The position numbers and the translations under genes are program-made. The notes under the pieces were generated by a model. That model saw only the letters and a program-made list of their open reading frames with translations. It ran no database searches and was not told where the DNA came from. Below are positions 50,790 through 60,647 of a stretch of 64,000 bases of DNA, one piece after another; positions within the stretch are counted from its first letter, which is position 1; every line of letters starts with the position of its first letter. This DNA comes from Microbacterium amylolyticum (lineage in GTDB: Bacteria; Actinomycetota; Actinomycetes; Actinomycetales; Microbacteriaceae), in NCBI RefSeq assembly GCF_011046975.1, contig NZ_CP049253.1, positions 1,550,001-1,614,000 of the forward strand. The letters are read 5' to 3'.

Positions 50790-51527
50790 GTGGGATTGCT
50801 TGACAGCTTCGAGAGAGGTCTTGAGCGTGTCGTCAACGGCGCATTCGCCAAGACCTTCCGCAGCGGCATCCAGCCCGTCGAAATCGCCTCAGCGCTTCGA
50901 CGGGAGATGGACACGCGCGCAGCGATTGTGAGCCGTGAGCGCATCCTTGTGCCCAACTCCTACGAGGCCCGCATCAGCCAGGCGGACGCCGAACGGATGA
51001 GCGCGATCGGATCAGCTCTGGAAGATGAGCTGCGGACGATGCTCACGGCGCACGCGCGGACTCAGGGATACAGCTTCTCCGGTGCCCTCACGATCACGGT
51101 CCGCGCTGACGAGAGCGTCTCAATCGGAACCATCGATGTCACCAGCCACGCCGTCGCCGGACGGGTGTCCTGGCAGGCCGCGCTCGATATCGACGGACGT
51201 CGCCATACTCTCACCCGGGCGCGCACGGTGATCGGCCGCGGGAGCGACGCGGACATCACGATCGGCGACCCCGGCACCAGCCGCAAGCACGTCGAAGTGC
51301 TGTGGGACGGCGAGCGCGCCATGGTGCGCGACCTGGGGTCAACGAACGGCTCAAAACTCAATGGTCAGAAAGTTCGTCAGGCGGGACTCGCCGATGGCCA
51401 GACCATCACGATCGGGCGCACGAACATCGTGTTCCGCATTCTTGCGACAGCGCAGTCGGAACGACTTCCGCAGCAGCAAGACGCCACCCAGATCATCGAT
51501 GCCTTCCACGGAGGTTCCCACCGATGA
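50790..51527 (+). CDS. fhaA: FhaA: DUF3662 and FHA domain protein
   Basis: 245 residues, GTG start after GAGGAGAACC. The N-terminal DUF3662 region (GLLDSFERGLERVVNGAFAK ... IQPVEIASALRREMD) and a C-terminal FHA domain (GRGSDADITIGDPGTSRKHVE, then DLGSTNGSKLNG) flank a short linker. The FHA domain binds phosphothreonine; in Mycobacterium FhaA binds phosphorylated MviN to control peptidoglycan synthesis. The linker is shorter than in Mycobacterium. First gene of the kinase operon; it overlaps fhaB by the ATGA type. Confidence 0.95.
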   Translation: MGLLDSFERGLERVVNGAFAKTFRSGIQPVEIASALRREMDTRAAIVSRERILVPNSYEARISQADAERMSAIGSALEDELRTMLTAHARTQGYSFSGALTITVRADESVSIGTIDVTSHAVAGRVSWQAALDIDGRRHTLTRARTVIGRGSDADITIGDPGTSRKHVEVLWDGERAMVRDLGSTNGSKLNGQKVRQAGLADGQTITIGRTNIVFRILATAQSERLPQQQDATQIIDAFHGGSHR

Positions 51528-52048
51528 GTCAACTGACCCTCTTCCTCCTGCAGTACGGATTTTTGCTGCTGCTGTGGATCTTCGTCTTCGTGCTGATCTT
51601 CGCGCTCCGCGCGGACGTGTTCGGGGGCAGGGTCAGCAAGATTCCCGAGCCTCAGGCGTCGGTAACGCACCCGCCAGCGGACCCAAGCGACCCCAGTGCC
51701 CATACGGTCGCACACGGAGTCGCCGCGCCGGCAGCACCGGCGACGGACACAACTGCCACGCGGATCCTCATCACGGCGGGCCCCCGCCAGGGGCTCGAAA
51801 TCCCGCTCGGTTCGGAGCCACTGACGATCGGCCGATCGGCAGACTCGGGGCTCGTCATCCGTGACGACTACACATCCAGCCACCACGCGCGCCTCGTCCG
51901 ATACGCGGACCAGTGGATGGTGCAGGACCTCGACTCCACAAACGGAACATTTCACGACGGGCAGCGCGTGTCACCGAATTCTCCCGTTGCCATCAGGGTC
52001 GGCGCCCCCATCAAGGTCGGCGCCACGACGTTCGAGCTGCGAAAGTAG
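51524..52048 (+). CDS. fhaB: FhaB: membrane-anchored FHA domain protein
   Basis: 174 residues from the ATG at 51524 that overlaps the fhaA stop. One membrane helix at residues 4-28, a Pro/Ala/Asp linker with a threonine cluster (ATDTTATRIL) of possible phosphorylation sites, then an FHA domain with IGRSADSGLVIRDDYTSSHH and DLDSTNGTFHDG. It is likely a phospho-adaptor at the membrane for cell-division or wall proteins. The next gene begins 6 nt later. Confidence 0.94.
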   Translation: MSQLTLFLLQYGFLLLLWIFVFVLIFALRADVFGGRVSKIPEPQASVTHPPADPSDPSAHTVAHGVAAPAAPATDTTATRILITAGPRQGLEIPLGSEPLTIGRSADSGLVIRDDYTSSHHARLVRYADQWMVQDLDSTNGTFHDGQRVSPNSPVAIRVGAPIKVGATTFELRK

Positions 52049-52054
52049 TCGCGC

Positions 52055-53368
52055 GTGGTCTTCGAGGGTTCCAGCGCCGCTATCTCCCACACCGGGAGGG
52101 TGCGATCGAACAACCAGGACTCCGGATACTCCGGATCGAATCTGTTCGTCGTCGCAGACGGCATGGGCGGACATGCGGGCGGCGACGTTGCATCAGCCGT
52201 TGCTATTAGCAAGCTTCAACCTCTCGACGATCACTACGCCACCCCTGCGCAGGCCGAGGAGGCACTGCGGACGACGATCGCTTCAACAGCGGGCGATCTT
52301 ATCGATGTGGCGGCCCAGCGCCCCGAGCTCGCGGGCCTTGGCACCACGGTCAGCGGAATCGTCATGGTCGACGAATATGCCGTTATCGGACATATCGGCG
52401 ACTCCCGCATCTACCTGTATCGAGATGACGCGCTGACGCAGATCACCACCGATCACACGTTCGTGCAGCGCCTCGTCGAAACGGGCCGTATCACCCCAGA
52501 GGAAGCGCGCTTCCATCCACGACGCTCGGTTCTGATGCGGGTGCTCGGCGATATGGACCCCGACCCCGAAGTCGACACGTTCATCATGCCGACGCGGCCC
52601 GGCGACCGGTGGCTTCTCTGCTCGGACGGCCTCTCGGGCGTTGTGGACGAACTCCACATGGCGAAGACGCTGCGGCAACAAATGACCCCGGCGCGCACAG
52701 CGGACAGCCTGCTCAAGCAGGCGCTCGACGGCGGCGCCCCCGACAATGTCACGCTCGTGATCGTCGACGTCGGTGGTCAGCACCCGCTCTACACCGGAAC
52801 ACCGACGATCGTCGGATCGGCGTCGAACCCCGATGGTGTGGTTGTTCCTGCCTCGCGTTCCCTCCTGCCGACGGGGTGGTTTCATCCGGCCCGGGCGGCG
52901 GCGAACGAACCAACGCATTTCGAACCCGACAACGACTATCTCGAAGAGGTCATCGCGGAAGACCGCCGGCGAACACGTCGGCGGCGAACGGTGGGCCTGG
53001 CGTCGGTTGTTCTGCTCATCGGCGCGATCGTCACGAGCTTCGCCCTGTTCTACAACTGGACACAGACCCGGTACTACGTCGGTTCCGATGAAAACACCGT
53101 CGTGATCTACCAGGGCATCCAGCAGTCCATCGGACCAATTTCGCTGTCGACGCCATACGAGGACACCGGCATCCCGTTCGCCGACCTTCGCGATCCTTAC
53201 CGCTCGGAGATCGAGCGCACGATCACCGCCCGCGACCTCAGCCACGCACAGCAGATCGTCGAAAACGTGCGCGAGTCCCTTCCGGATTCCTCGCCGAATG
53301 CTGACGAAGATCAGGACGACGCTGTTCCGACGCCGACCCCCACCCCCGATGACGGAGGTGACGAATGA
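52055..53368 (+). CDS. pstP: PP2C-type Ser/Thr protein phosphatase
   Basis: 437 residues, GTG start. The catalytic domain (about 5-240) carries the PPM motifs: RSNNQDSGY, VVADGMGGHAGGD, LGTTVSG, GDSRIYLY, CSDGLSGVV and GAPDNVTLVIVD, with metal-binding Asp residues in place. A juxtamembrane Arg-rich patch and one helix (about 312-333) precede an extracytoplasmic domain of about 100 residues that ends in an acidic, Pro/Thr-rich tail. It dephosphorylates PknA, PknB and their targets. Gene order and overlap with rodA are standard. Confidence 0.96.
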   Translation: MVFEGSSAAISHTGRVRSNNQDSGYSGSNLFVVADGMGGHAGGDVASAVAISKLQPLDDHYATPAQAEEALRTTIASTAGDLIDVAAQRPELAGLGTTVSGIVMVDEYAVIGHIGDSRIYLYRDDALTQITTDHTFVQRLVETGRITPEEARFHPRRSVLMRVLGDMDPDPEVDTFIMPTRPGDRWLLCSDGLSGVVDELHMAKTLRQQMTPARTADSLLKQALDGGAPDNVTLVIVDVGGQHPLYTGTPTIVGSASNPDGVVVPASRSLLPTGWFHPARAAANEPTHFEPDNDYLEEVIAEDRRRTRRRRTVGLASVVLLIGAIVTSFALFYNWTQTRYYVGSDENTVVIYQGIQQSIGPISLSTPYEDTGIPFADLRDPYRSEIERTITARDLSHAQQIVENVRESLPDSSPNADEDQDDAVPTPTPTPDDGGDE

Positions 53369-54771
53369 CCGATGAGTCGCCGAACCTCGGCGCCGACACC
53401 AAGGCCGTGAAACGCGTGAAGCGCGATTTGCGCCGCATGCGCCAGCCGCAGCGCCTGCGCAACCGTGAACTCCTGCTCATGCTGTTTTCGTTCGCCGTGA
53501 CGATGATGGCGTTCGTGCTCGTACAGTTCGGCGTTCTCGGAGAACTCGAGCCCACTCTGCTTTATGCGGTTGGTGGAATGTGTGCACTGTCGCTCGTTCT
53601 TCACATCATCCTTCGCATACGGGCCTCGCAGGCAGACGCCTTCCTGCTTCCGATCGCGGTCCTGCTGACCGGCCTCGGAACGGCCATGATCTATCGGCTG
53701 GATCTCTACGCTCAGAGCATCGGAAGTTCAAGCGCAGGCGGAATGCAGCAGGCGGCATACGCAGCCGTTTCGATGGCGCTGTGCGGGCTCGTGGTCTGGT
53801 TCCTCGCCAACTACCGCGTGTTGTTCCGCTACACGTACATCTTCGGGCTGGCCGGCATTGTCCTGCTCGTTCTGCCGTTCGTGCCCTTCCTGCACGGCGG
53901 CGGTAATGCTGACGTGTGGATCTCGATCGGCCCCTTCAACTTCCAGCCGGGCGAAATCGCGAAGATCTGTCTGGCGATCTTCTTCGCCGGCTACCTCGTC
54001 CGCACCCGCGAAAGCCTCACGTCCACAGGAAAGCGCGTTCTCGGTTTCACGTTCCCGCGAGCGCGCGAGTTTGGGCCGCTTCTGGTGATCTGGGCCATCT
54101 CGATGGCAATCATCGTTGTGCAGCGCGACCTGGGAACCGGAATGCTGATCTTCGGCATGTTCGTGGCGATGCTCTACGTGGCAACGGGGAAGACCGGATG
54201 GGTCCTCATCGGTGTCGGACTCGCCGCAGCGGGCGCCGTTGCCGCCACGTTTGTGATGCCCTACGTTCACAACCGCTTCAACGCGTGGCTAAACGCCATG
54301 GACAACGACCTGTACAACGACCCAGCCGGCGGCAGTTTCCAGCTGGTGAACGGCCTGTTCGGCCTTGCTCACGGTGGCATGTTCGGCACCGGTTGGGGTC
54401 AGGGACGTCCGTATCTCACCCCCGTGGCCTCCAGCGACTACATCATCCCGAGTCTCGGTGAGGAGCTCGGCCTTGTGGGCATCTTCGCGATTCTCGCCCT
54501 GTATCTCGTCTTCGTCAGCCGCGGCGCCCGCATCGGCGTTGCCGGCCAGGACGACTTCGGCAAGCTGCTGGCGGTTGGGCTCTCCTTCACGCTGGCGCTG
54601 CAGGTGTTCATCATGGTCGGCGGCGTGACGCGCGTGATTCCCCTGACGGGTCTGACAACGCCGTTCCTCGCGGCCGGGGGCTCGTCGCTGCTGGCCAACT
54701 GGATCATCGTCGCCATTCTTCTCCGCGTCAGTGACGCGGTTCGCAAACAGCCCCGGGCGGTGATCGGCTGA
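53365..54771 (+). CDS. rodA: RodA/FtsW-family peptidoglycan polymerase
   Basis: 468 residues, about 10-12 helices, belonging to the SEDS family; signature stretches include GPFNFQPGEIAKICLAIF, QRDLGTGMLIFGMFVAM and a loop with GLGHGG-like LFGLAHGGMFGTGWG. The conserved Asp/Glu following in the large loop is expected for glycosyltransferase activity. An Arg-rich cytoplasmic N-terminus (about 12-35) precedes the first helix. It is paired with the penicillin-binding protein encoded next, with a 1-nt overlap. Confidence 0.95.
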   Translation: MTDESPNLGADTKAVKRVKRDLRRMRQPQRLRNRELLLMLFSFAVTMMAFVLVQFGVLGELEPTLLYAVGGMCALSLVLHIILRIRASQADAFLLPIAVLLTGLGTAMIYRLDLYAQSIGSSSAGGMQQAAYAAVSMALCGLVVWFLANYRVLFRYTYIFGLAGIVLLVLPFVPFLHGGGNADVWISIGPFNFQPGEIAKICLAIFFAGYLVRTRESLTSTGKRVLGFTFPRAREFGPLLVIWAISMAIIVVQRDLGTGMLIFGMFVAMLYVATGKTGWVLIGVGLAAAGAVAATFVMPYVHNRFNAWLNAMDNDLYNDPAGGSFQLVNGLFGLAHGGMFGTGWGQGRPYLTPVASSDYIIPSLGEELGLVGIFAILALYLVFVSRGARIGVAGQDDFGKLLAVGLSFTLALQVFIMVGGVTRVIPLTGLTTPFLAAGGSSLLANWIIVAILLRVSDAVRKQPRAVIG

Positions 54772-56240
54772 TGACAAAAGAAATCAGGCGCCTCAGCATG
54801 ATCGTTGTGCTGATGTTCGTCGCGCTTCTCGCGTCGACGAGTTTTATTCAGGTCTTCAACCAGCGCACACTTGCGGAAGACCCGAACAACCGGCGCACCC
54901 TGTACGACTCGTACGAGGTGCGCCGCGGGCCGATCATCGCCGGCGGAGAGCAAATCGCCCGTTCGCAGTCGACAGATGACATCTATGCCTTCCAGCGCAC
55001 ATATCCGGATCCGGAAATGTGGTCGGCTGTTACGGGGTGGTTGAACCCCGCGCTGAACTCCGCGACGGGCATCGAACAGGCGATGAATCAGCAGCTCTCC
55101 GGCTTTGCCGACTCCGCTTTCCTCTCCCGGCTGGAACAGATCTTTACGGGCCAGACACCACGCGGTTCGAGCGTTGAGCTGAGCCTGCTCCCCGATGTTC
55201 AACGCGTGGCCTACGAAGAGATGGCGAACCGGGGCTACACGGGCGCGGTTGTTGCCATCGAGCCCGACACGGGCCGGATCCTCGCCCTTGTCTCGACGCC
55301 CGGGTACGACACGAACCTCATTGCCTCCCACGATCCGGGATCCGCCAACGAGGCCTACAACAACCTGGAGAACGACGAGGGTCGCCCGCTGGACAACCGC
55401 GCGATCTCGGGAAACACCTATCCTCCGGGCTCCACGTTCAAGCTGGTCCTCGCCGCTGCCGCCATCGAATCGGGCGAGTACACGGCAGAGAGCACCTTCG
55501 ACAACCCCGTTTCGTACACCCCTCCCGGGACGACGGCTTCCGTCTTTAACGCCACGCGGGGCACGTGCGGATCGGGCGACGAGGTCACGCTGGAGACCGC
55601 CATTCGCCTCAGCTGCAATGTTCCCCTCGCGGAGCTCGCCGTTGAGCTCGGCGACGATGCGATCCGCGAACAGGCCGAGAAGCTCGGCTTCAACGCCGAG
55701 ATGTCGATTCCGCTGCGCGTAACGCCGTCAACGTACCCGACCACCGGGCTCGACGACGCACAGACCGCGTTGACCGGCTTCGGTCAAGGACGCGTGACAT
55801 CGACCCCGCTCGCGATTGCCATGATGTCTGCGGCGATCGCCAACGATGGCGTTCTGATGGACCCGCGGATGGTCGATCAGGTGATGGGGCACGACCTTTC
55901 GGTGCAAGAGCGGTTCGCCCCCTCCGAGTTCGGACAGGCCATGGATGCGGAAACCGCCAAGACTGTTACCGAGATGATGGTGTCATCCGTCGCAGACGGC
56001 TCGTCAACGAGTGCAAGAATAGATGGCGTCGACGTGGCCGGTAAGACGGGTACAGCCGAGGTGGGCGAGGGCGATGAGCCCTACACGCTGTGGTTCACCG
56101 GGTTCGCACCCGCCGACGATCCACAGGTTGCGGTGGCGGTCGTGGTAGAGAACGGCGGCGGCATGGGTCAACAAGGTTCTGGGAACACGATCGCGGCTCC
56201 CATCGCGAAGAAGGTCATGGAGGCGGTGCTCGCACAATGA
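54771..56240 (+). CDS. pbpA: Penicillin-binding protein (class B transpeptidase, PbpA)
   Basis: 489 residues: one N-terminal helix (about 7-26), a linker/dimerisation domain, and a transpeptidase domain with STFK (catalytic Ser about 223; SxxK), SCN (SxN, about 283) and KTGTAE (KTG, about 424). All three motifs are intact. It crosslinks peptidoglycan together with RodA and is a known substrate of PknB in relatives. The stop overlaps the pknA ATG. Confidence 0.96.
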   Translation: MTKEIRRLSMIVVLMFVALLASTSFIQVFNQRTLAEDPNNRRTLYDSYEVRRGPIIAGGEQIARSQSTDDIYAFQRTYPDPEMWSAVTGWLNPALNSATGIEQAMNQQLSGFADSAFLSRLEQIFTGQTPRGSSVELSLLPDVQRVAYEEMANRGYTGAVVAIEPDTGRILALVSTPGYDTNLIASHDPGSANEAYNNLENDEGRPLDNRAISGNTYPPGSTFKLVLAAAAIESGEYTAESTFDNPVSYTPPGTTASVFNATRGTCGSGDEVTLETAIRLSCNVPLAELAVELGDDAIREQAEKLGFNAEMSIPLRVTPSTYPTTGLDDAQTALTGFGQGRVTSTPLAIAMMSAAIANDGVLMDPRMVDQVMGHDLSVQERFAPSEFGQAMDAETAKTVTEMMVSSVADGSSTSARIDGVDVAGKTGTAEVGEGDEPYTLWFTGFAPADDPQVAVAVVVENGGGMGQQGSGNTIAAPIAKKVMEAVLAQ

Positions 56241-58069
56241 GGCCAACGCAGGGTGTGACGTTCGGCGGGCGGTATGAACTCAGCTCGCGCATCGCCATTG
56301 GCGGAATGGGCGAGGTCTGGGAGGCTACCGACCACGTCATCGGCCGTACGGTCGCAATCAAGATCCTCAAGGATGAGTACATGGGGGACCCCGGGTTCCT
56401 CGAGCGCTTCCGCGCCGAGGCCCGGCACGCTGCCCTCGTGAACCATGAGGGCATTGCGAGCGTTTTCGACTACGGCGAGGAGAACGGCTCGGCGTACCTC
56501 GTCATGGAGCTCGTTCCCGGAGAGGCGCTGTCGACCGTTCTCGAACGCGAGAACACTCTGTCGTCCGACCTCACGCTCGACTACATCTCGCAGACGGCCT
56601 CCGCGCTTCAGGCCGCGCACGCGGCCGGCCTGGTCCACCGTGACATCAAGCCGGGCAACCTGCTGATCACGCCGGACCGGCGTGTGAAGATCACCGACTT
56701 CGGTATCGCCCGCATTGCCGATCAGGTGCCGCTGACGGCAACCGGCCAGGTGATGGGAACCGTGCAGTACCTGTCGCCCGAACAGGCGTCTGGGCATCCC
56801 GCGAGCCCCGCAACCGACATCTACTCGCTGGGGATCGTTGCGTATGAAGCCCTCGCCGGAAAGCGGCCCTTCACGGGTGAGTCGCAAGTGGCGATCGCGA
56901 TGGCGCAGATTAACGACGCGCCGCCGGCGCTTCCCGATAGCATCCCGCTGCCCGTTCAGCGTCTGGTCATGGCGATGATCGCCAAGAAGCCCGACGAGCG
57001 TCCGGCGTCCGCTGCGGCCGTTTCGCGCGCGTGCAACGCGCTGCGCCGCGGCGATATGGCAGCTGCCGTTGCTGCCGCACCGATGCTCGCTGGCACCGGC
57101 GCGGTCGGCACCGGCGACGACATGACGCAACTGCTGACCGGCACGGCCGGAGCCACGACGATGATGCCGGCGACAAGCCCGCTGCCGACGGGCGCCGATC
57201 TGCCTGACGCCGCCCAGAAGCCCAAGAAGAAGCGCAGTCCGTGGACATGGCCGCTGGTGGCACTCATCGTGCTCCTCGTGGCCGTTCTCGGCGGAACGGT
57301 CTGGGGAATGTTCTCCTCGGGATGGTTCGGTGCGGACGAGCCGACGCCAGAGCCCACGGTCGAGGTGACGACGACGGAGCCGACACCGGAACCGACACCG
57401 GAACCCACGGTCGCGCGCATCGACGTGACGGCCCTCGGCTTCAACGGTCAAAGCTGCGACGCGGCCCGCCAGATCATCTCCGAACGAGACGTCGACCTGA
57501 CGATCAACTGCACGACGGGCGACCCCGCCGATACACAGGACCAGGTGGGCGTGATCTACAACGTGGCCCCGGGCGGTTTTGTCGACGAGGGAACGACGAT
57601 CGAGGCCACCGTTTACGGTGAGCTCGTTGACATCCCTGCCCCCACAACGGCGCCCTCGTTTGGCTCATCGGAACTCGTCCGCGGCGAGATCGTGACGGTG
57701 GCCTGGGCGCCCTACACCTGCCCCAGCGGAACCGGAACTCTTTCCGGCTACACCGTGAAGCTCAGCGGTGCGACCTTCGACGATGGCTCCGACGAACGCC
57801 GCTTCGACCCGAGTGTGACGCAGGCTCTCATCGGAATCGGCGAAGACCAATTCTTCGTAACGGCGTCCTACCTTGCCCACTGCGCGGGTAACGAAGAACG
57901 CCCCTCGGGCGAAACGGCAACCGATGCCATCGAGACGCAGGCGCCGCCAGAGCCCGAGCCTGAAGAGACCGAGCCTGAAGAGACCGAGACTCCGCCCGCG
58001 GACGACGGCGCTCCTGCGCAGCCCGGCGAGATCGACAACCAGCTGCCGGTTCCCGGCGACGAAGGCTGA
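56237..58069 (+). CDS. pknA: Ser/Thr protein kinase PknA with extended extracytoplasmic region
   Basis: 610 residues from the ATG at 56237 overlapping the pbpA stop. Kinase domain (about 12-270): glycine loop [34 protein letters not shown] and the activation segment [11 protein letters not shown] basic segment and one helix (about 335-360) follow. The outer part holds a Thr/Pro/Glu linker, a PASTA-like domain (about 395-460), an Fn3-like region with Cys residues (about 470-565) and a Glu/Thr/Pro-rich tail. Mycobacterial PknA lacks the outer domains, so this is an extended form. It likely phosphorylates cell-division and wall proteins. Confidence 0.93.
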   Translation: MRPTQGVTFGGRYELSSRIAIGGMGEVWEATDHVIGRTVAIKILKDEYMGDPGFLERFRAEARHAALVNHEGIASVFDYGEENGSAYLVMELVPGEALSTVLERENTLSSDLTLDYISQTASALQAAHAAGLVHRDIKPGNLLITPDRRVKITDFGIARIADQVPLTATGQVMGTVQYLSPEQASGHPASPATDIYSLGIVAYEALAGKRPFTGESQVAIAMAQINDAPPALPDSIPLPVQRLVMAMIAKKPDERPASAAAVSRACNALRRGDMAAAVAAAPMLAGTGAVGTGDDMTQLLTGTAGATTMMPATSPLPTGADLPDAAQKPKKKRSPWTWPLVALIVLLVAVLGGTVWGMFSSGWFGADEPTPEPTVEVTTTEPTPEPTPEPTVARIDVTALGFNGQSCDAARQIISERDVDLTINCTTGDPADTQDQVGVIYNVAPGGFVDEGTTIEATVYGELVDIPAPTTAPSFGSSELVRGEIVTVAWAPYTCPSGTGTLSGYTVKLSGATFDDGSDERRFDPSVTQALIGIGEDQFFVTASYLAHCAGNEERPSGETATDAIETQAPPEPEPEETEPEETETPPADDGAPAQPGEIDNQLPVPGDEG

Positions 58070-58076
58070 TAGCCGA

Positions 58077-58100
58077 CCGAGGCGCTCATCAGCGCCTCGG
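58077..58100 (+). terminator. Hairpin between pknA and pknB
   Basis: A 10-bp perfect stem CCGAGGCGCT with CATC loop starts 7 nt after pknA. It is followed by TTAGGCT, whose TAGGCT (58102-58107) is a possible -10 for pknB, so pknB may be separately transcribed. Confidence 0.6.
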
Positions 58101-58147
58101 TTAGGCTGTGCACAGATACGCCGCACGAGCACCTGGGGAGGGCAGAA

Positions 58148-59962
58148 GTGTCGGACGAGCCCACGCAGGCAATGGAAGCACCGGTACAGCGAACACGCGT
58201 CCTTTCGGGGCGCTATCGCGTGGACTCCCTCATCGGGCGCGGCGGCATGGCGAGTGTCTTTCGGGGCTACGACCTCACGCTCGGCCGCACCGTGGCCATC
58301 AAGGTCCTGAAGCGTGATCTCGCCGGAGACAACACCTTCCGTACCCGCTTTCGTCTCGAAGCACAGGCGGCCAGCCGAATGGCCCACCCGTCGATCGTTC
58401 GCGTCTACGACGCCGGCGAGGACCTGGAAGATGATGGCGAGGGCGGCACACGCCACACTCCCTACATCGTGATGGAGTATGTCCAGGGCACGCTGTTGCG
58501 CGACCTGTTGCGCGACGGCCCCGTTTCTCCGGAGGACGCCGCACGCTACGTCGACGGCATTCTGGAAGCACTTGAGTTCTCCCATCGCGCCGGGGTCATT
58601 CACCGCGATATCAAGCCAGCCAACGTCATGGTCACGGACGATGGCCAGGTCAAGGTCATGGACTTCGGCATCGCGCGCGCGATCAGCGATACCTCCGCAA
58701 CCGTCGCCGAAACGACGACGATCCTCGGCACGGCAGCGTACTTCTCCCCCGAACAGGCAAAGGGCGATGTTGTCGATGCTCGCGCCGATCTGTATTCCAC
58801 CGGAATCGTGCTGTACGAGCTGCTCACGGGCCTCCCGCCGTTTCGCGGGGATTCGGCCGTTGCCGTGGCCTATCAGCATGTGCGGGAAGCCCCCGTTCCG
58901 CCGTCGCATGCGCATGACAACTCCCCGGCGCAGCTCGACCCGATCGTGCTGCGCGCTCTCGCGAAGGATCCTGCACAACGCTTTCCCAGCGCCGCGGTCT
59001 TCCGCGAGGAGCTCGACGCATCGCTTGACCGAAAGAGCATGTCCAAGCGCCAGCTGGCCGCTTTCACCGACGATTTGTATGGCGAAAGCGCGCAGAAACA
59101 GGAGCAAACGGAGCACACCCTCACACAGCTTTCCGCCGAAACCAACCTGACGCGCACCCAGTCGGGCCCGCCCATTGCGTGGATCTGGACGGCGATGATC
59201 CTGCTCGTGGCGCTGGTGGCGTCCGTGATCGTGTGGGTCGTTCGTATGGACCCGTGGGACCTGCGTGTGGCCGACTCGGTGAATGTTCCCGCCGTGGCGG
59301 GCATGACGTTCGAACGAGCCCTCTCCGAGGCGGAACGAGCCGAGCTGACCGTTACCCGCAGAGATGAGCCGAGTGAATCCGTGCCGGAGGGCATCGTCAT
59401 TCGGACGAGTCCCGACCCGGGGACCGCTGTGACACCGGGAACGACGATAGAGGTCATCGTCTCCGAGGGGGAATTGCTGGCCGCTGTTCCGGAGCTCGTG
59501 GGCCTGAGCGAATCGGCTGCGCGCTCGGCAATCTCCGATGCGACCCTGCAAGTGGGTCGCATCACCCCTGTGAATGACCCTGAGGCCTCTGACGGAACGG
59601 TTCTGGCGACCACGAGCAACGGCCGCGAGGTGTTGCCGGGGGATGAGCTCATCCAGGGGGCGATCATCGACCTGACGGTGGCTACCGGCCGCGTCACGGT
59701 TCCGAACCTGGCCGGGTGGACGATCGCGGCGGCTACGGGCCGCCTGGAGGAACTCAACCTTCCCGTTGAGCTGTCTGACGATACGTCCTGCTTGGCGGAA
59801 ACCACGCCAACGGTGCACACACAGTCGCCCGTCGGCGATCGTCCGGTCGGCACCTCAATCACGCTCTATCAGTGCACGGGCGAGGCCCCGGCGGATGACG
59901 AGAACGACGAGGCGTCAGCGGACGGCACCGGTATCGGCACCGAACCCGAAGAATCCTGGTGA
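58148..59962 (+). CDS. pknB: Ser/Thr protein kinase PknB with PASTA repeats
   Basis: 604 residues, GTG start with GGGGAGGGC upstream. Kinase domain: IGRGGMASVF, VAIKVLKRD, HRDIKPANVM, DFGIARA, GTAAYFSPEQ. The transmembrane helix is at about 341-362. The extracytoplasmic part has three PASTA repeats (about 372-437, 438-510, 511-580); the third bears two Cys that could form a disulfide. PASTA domains sense muropeptides or lipid II, so PknB reports wall state to FtsZ, MviN and other targets. A Glu/Asp-rich tail ends the protein. Confidence 0.96.
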   Translation: MSDEPTQAMEAPVQRTRVLSGRYRVDSLIGRGGMASVFRGYDLTLGRTVAIKVLKRDLAGDNTFRTRFRLEAQAASRMAHPSIVRVYDAGEDLEDDGEGGTRHTPYIVMEYVQGTLLRDLLRDGPVSPEDAARYVDGILEALEFSHRAGVIHRDIKPANVMVTDDGQVKVMDFGIARAISDTSATVAETTTILGTAAYFSPEQAKGDVVDARADLYSTGIVLYELLTGLPPFRGDSAVAVAYQHVREAPVPPSHAHDNSPAQLDPIVLRALAKDPAQRFPSAAVFREELDASLDRKSMSKRQLAAFTDDLYGESAQKQEQTEHTLTQLSAETNLTRTQSGPPIAWIWTAMILLVALVASVIVWVVRMDPWDLRVADSVNVPAVAGMTFERALSEAERAELTVTRRDEPSESVPEGIVIRTSPDPGTAVTPGTTIEVIVSEGELLAAVPELVGLSESAARSAISDATLQVGRITPVNDPEASDGTVLATTSNGREVLPGDELIQGAIIDLTVATGRVTVPNLAGWTIAAATGRLEELNLPVELSDDTSCLAETTPTVHTQSPVGDRPVGTSITLYQCTGEAPADDENDEASADGTGIGTEPEESW

Positions 59963-60003
59963 CATTCGCTTCTCGAGCGTCGATGCCGCGTCAGCGATTC
60001 CAC

Positions 60004-60009
60004 TAGACT
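60004..60009 (+). promoter_or_regulatory. -10 box of leaderless crgA transcript
   Basis: TAGACT ends 7 nt before the ATG at 60017. The gap after pknB is short but includes this promoter, so crgA can be expressed separately. Confidence 0.6.
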
Positions 60010-60016
60010 TCCCGGT

Positions 60017-60253
60017 ATGGCTCGCAAGCAGAATGACGACGACGAGCTCACCCACGTCCCGGGTGAGCCGCTGCCCAATCCCGTATGGTTCCTCCCCGTT
60101 ATGGTGTCGTTCTTCCTGCTGGGGCTCGCGTGGATCCTCGTGTTCTACCTCTCGGGCGCCCAGTACCCGGTTCCCGGCATCAACTACTGGAACCTCGCCA
60201 TCGGCGGTGGGTTGGCCATGATCGGCCTGCTCATGGCCACACGCTGGCGGTAA
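60017..60253 (+). CDS. crgA: Cell division protein CrgA
   Basis: 78 residues with two helices (about 25-47 and 57-74) and the family stretch NPVWFLPVMVSFFLLGLAWI and YPVPGINYWNLAIGGG. CrgA is an actinobacterial divisome component that interacts with FtsZ, FtsI and PbpA. It closes the kinase cluster, the same neighbourhood as in Mycobacterium, though the serine protease and trpG genes between are absent here. Confidence 0.95.
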   Translation: MARKQNDDDELTHVPGEPLPNPVWFLPVMVSFFLLGLAWILVFYLSGAQYPVPGINYWNLAIGGGLAMIGLLMATRWR

Positions 60254-60264
60254 AGAAAGACCTC

Positions 60265-60304
60265 AGCCCCGTTCGGACGTCGCCGTCCGAACGGGGCTTT
60301 TTTC
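60265..60304 (+). terminator. Rho-independent terminator of crgA
   Basis: A 15-bp perfect stem (60265-60279 with 60284-60298) around a TCGC loop is followed by TTTTTT. Confidence 0.95.
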
Positions 60305-60337
60305 TGGCCAGGCGCCATCGAATGACATCCATGTCAT

Positions 60338-60595
60338 TCATCCACAGTGCGCGGTCATGATGTGAATAACACCAGTGTGATTATCCCCACCTGGGGACAA
60401 GTCTGTGGATAAGTCCGTGGAGAACCCGCGTTAAGGGTGGAGAGCCGGTGGAGAACCTCCCCCATTCAGTGGATAAGTTTCCTCGATATGGGGATAAGTC
60501 GGCCCAATCTGGGGACAAACTCCCCGCTGCCAACCGCCGAGACACCGGCCGTTCCTCTTCCGTACAAGGCATCGACGTTATCCACACTGTCCACA
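60338..60595. other. Phased array of DnaA-box-like 9-mers
   Basis: The non-coding gap between crgA and the rhomboid gene holds two perfect DnaA boxes: TGTGGATAA at 60404 and TTATCCACA at 60578. It also has five single-mismatch variants (60338, 60361, 60381, 60468, 60489) and several double-mismatch ones (60392, 60416, 60447, 60510, 60587). Those at 60447, 60468, 60489 and 60510 lie in the same orientation exactly 21 nt apart. No start codon or other gene is found here. Confidence 0.8.
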
Positions 60596-60647
60596 GGCAC
60601 GCAAAAGCACCCCGCGAGGCTGGTGCTCGCGAGGTGCTGTGGGCCCG

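Noticed and set aside
57665..59818. A 717-codon minus-strand frame
   Set aside because: It is antisense to pknB and the end of pknA; no motifs and high Arg content.
60338..60595. Calling the DnaA-box array the chromosomal origin
   Set aside because: There is no dnaA, dnaN or rpmH beside it and no clear AT-rich unwinding element; it is reported only as an array.
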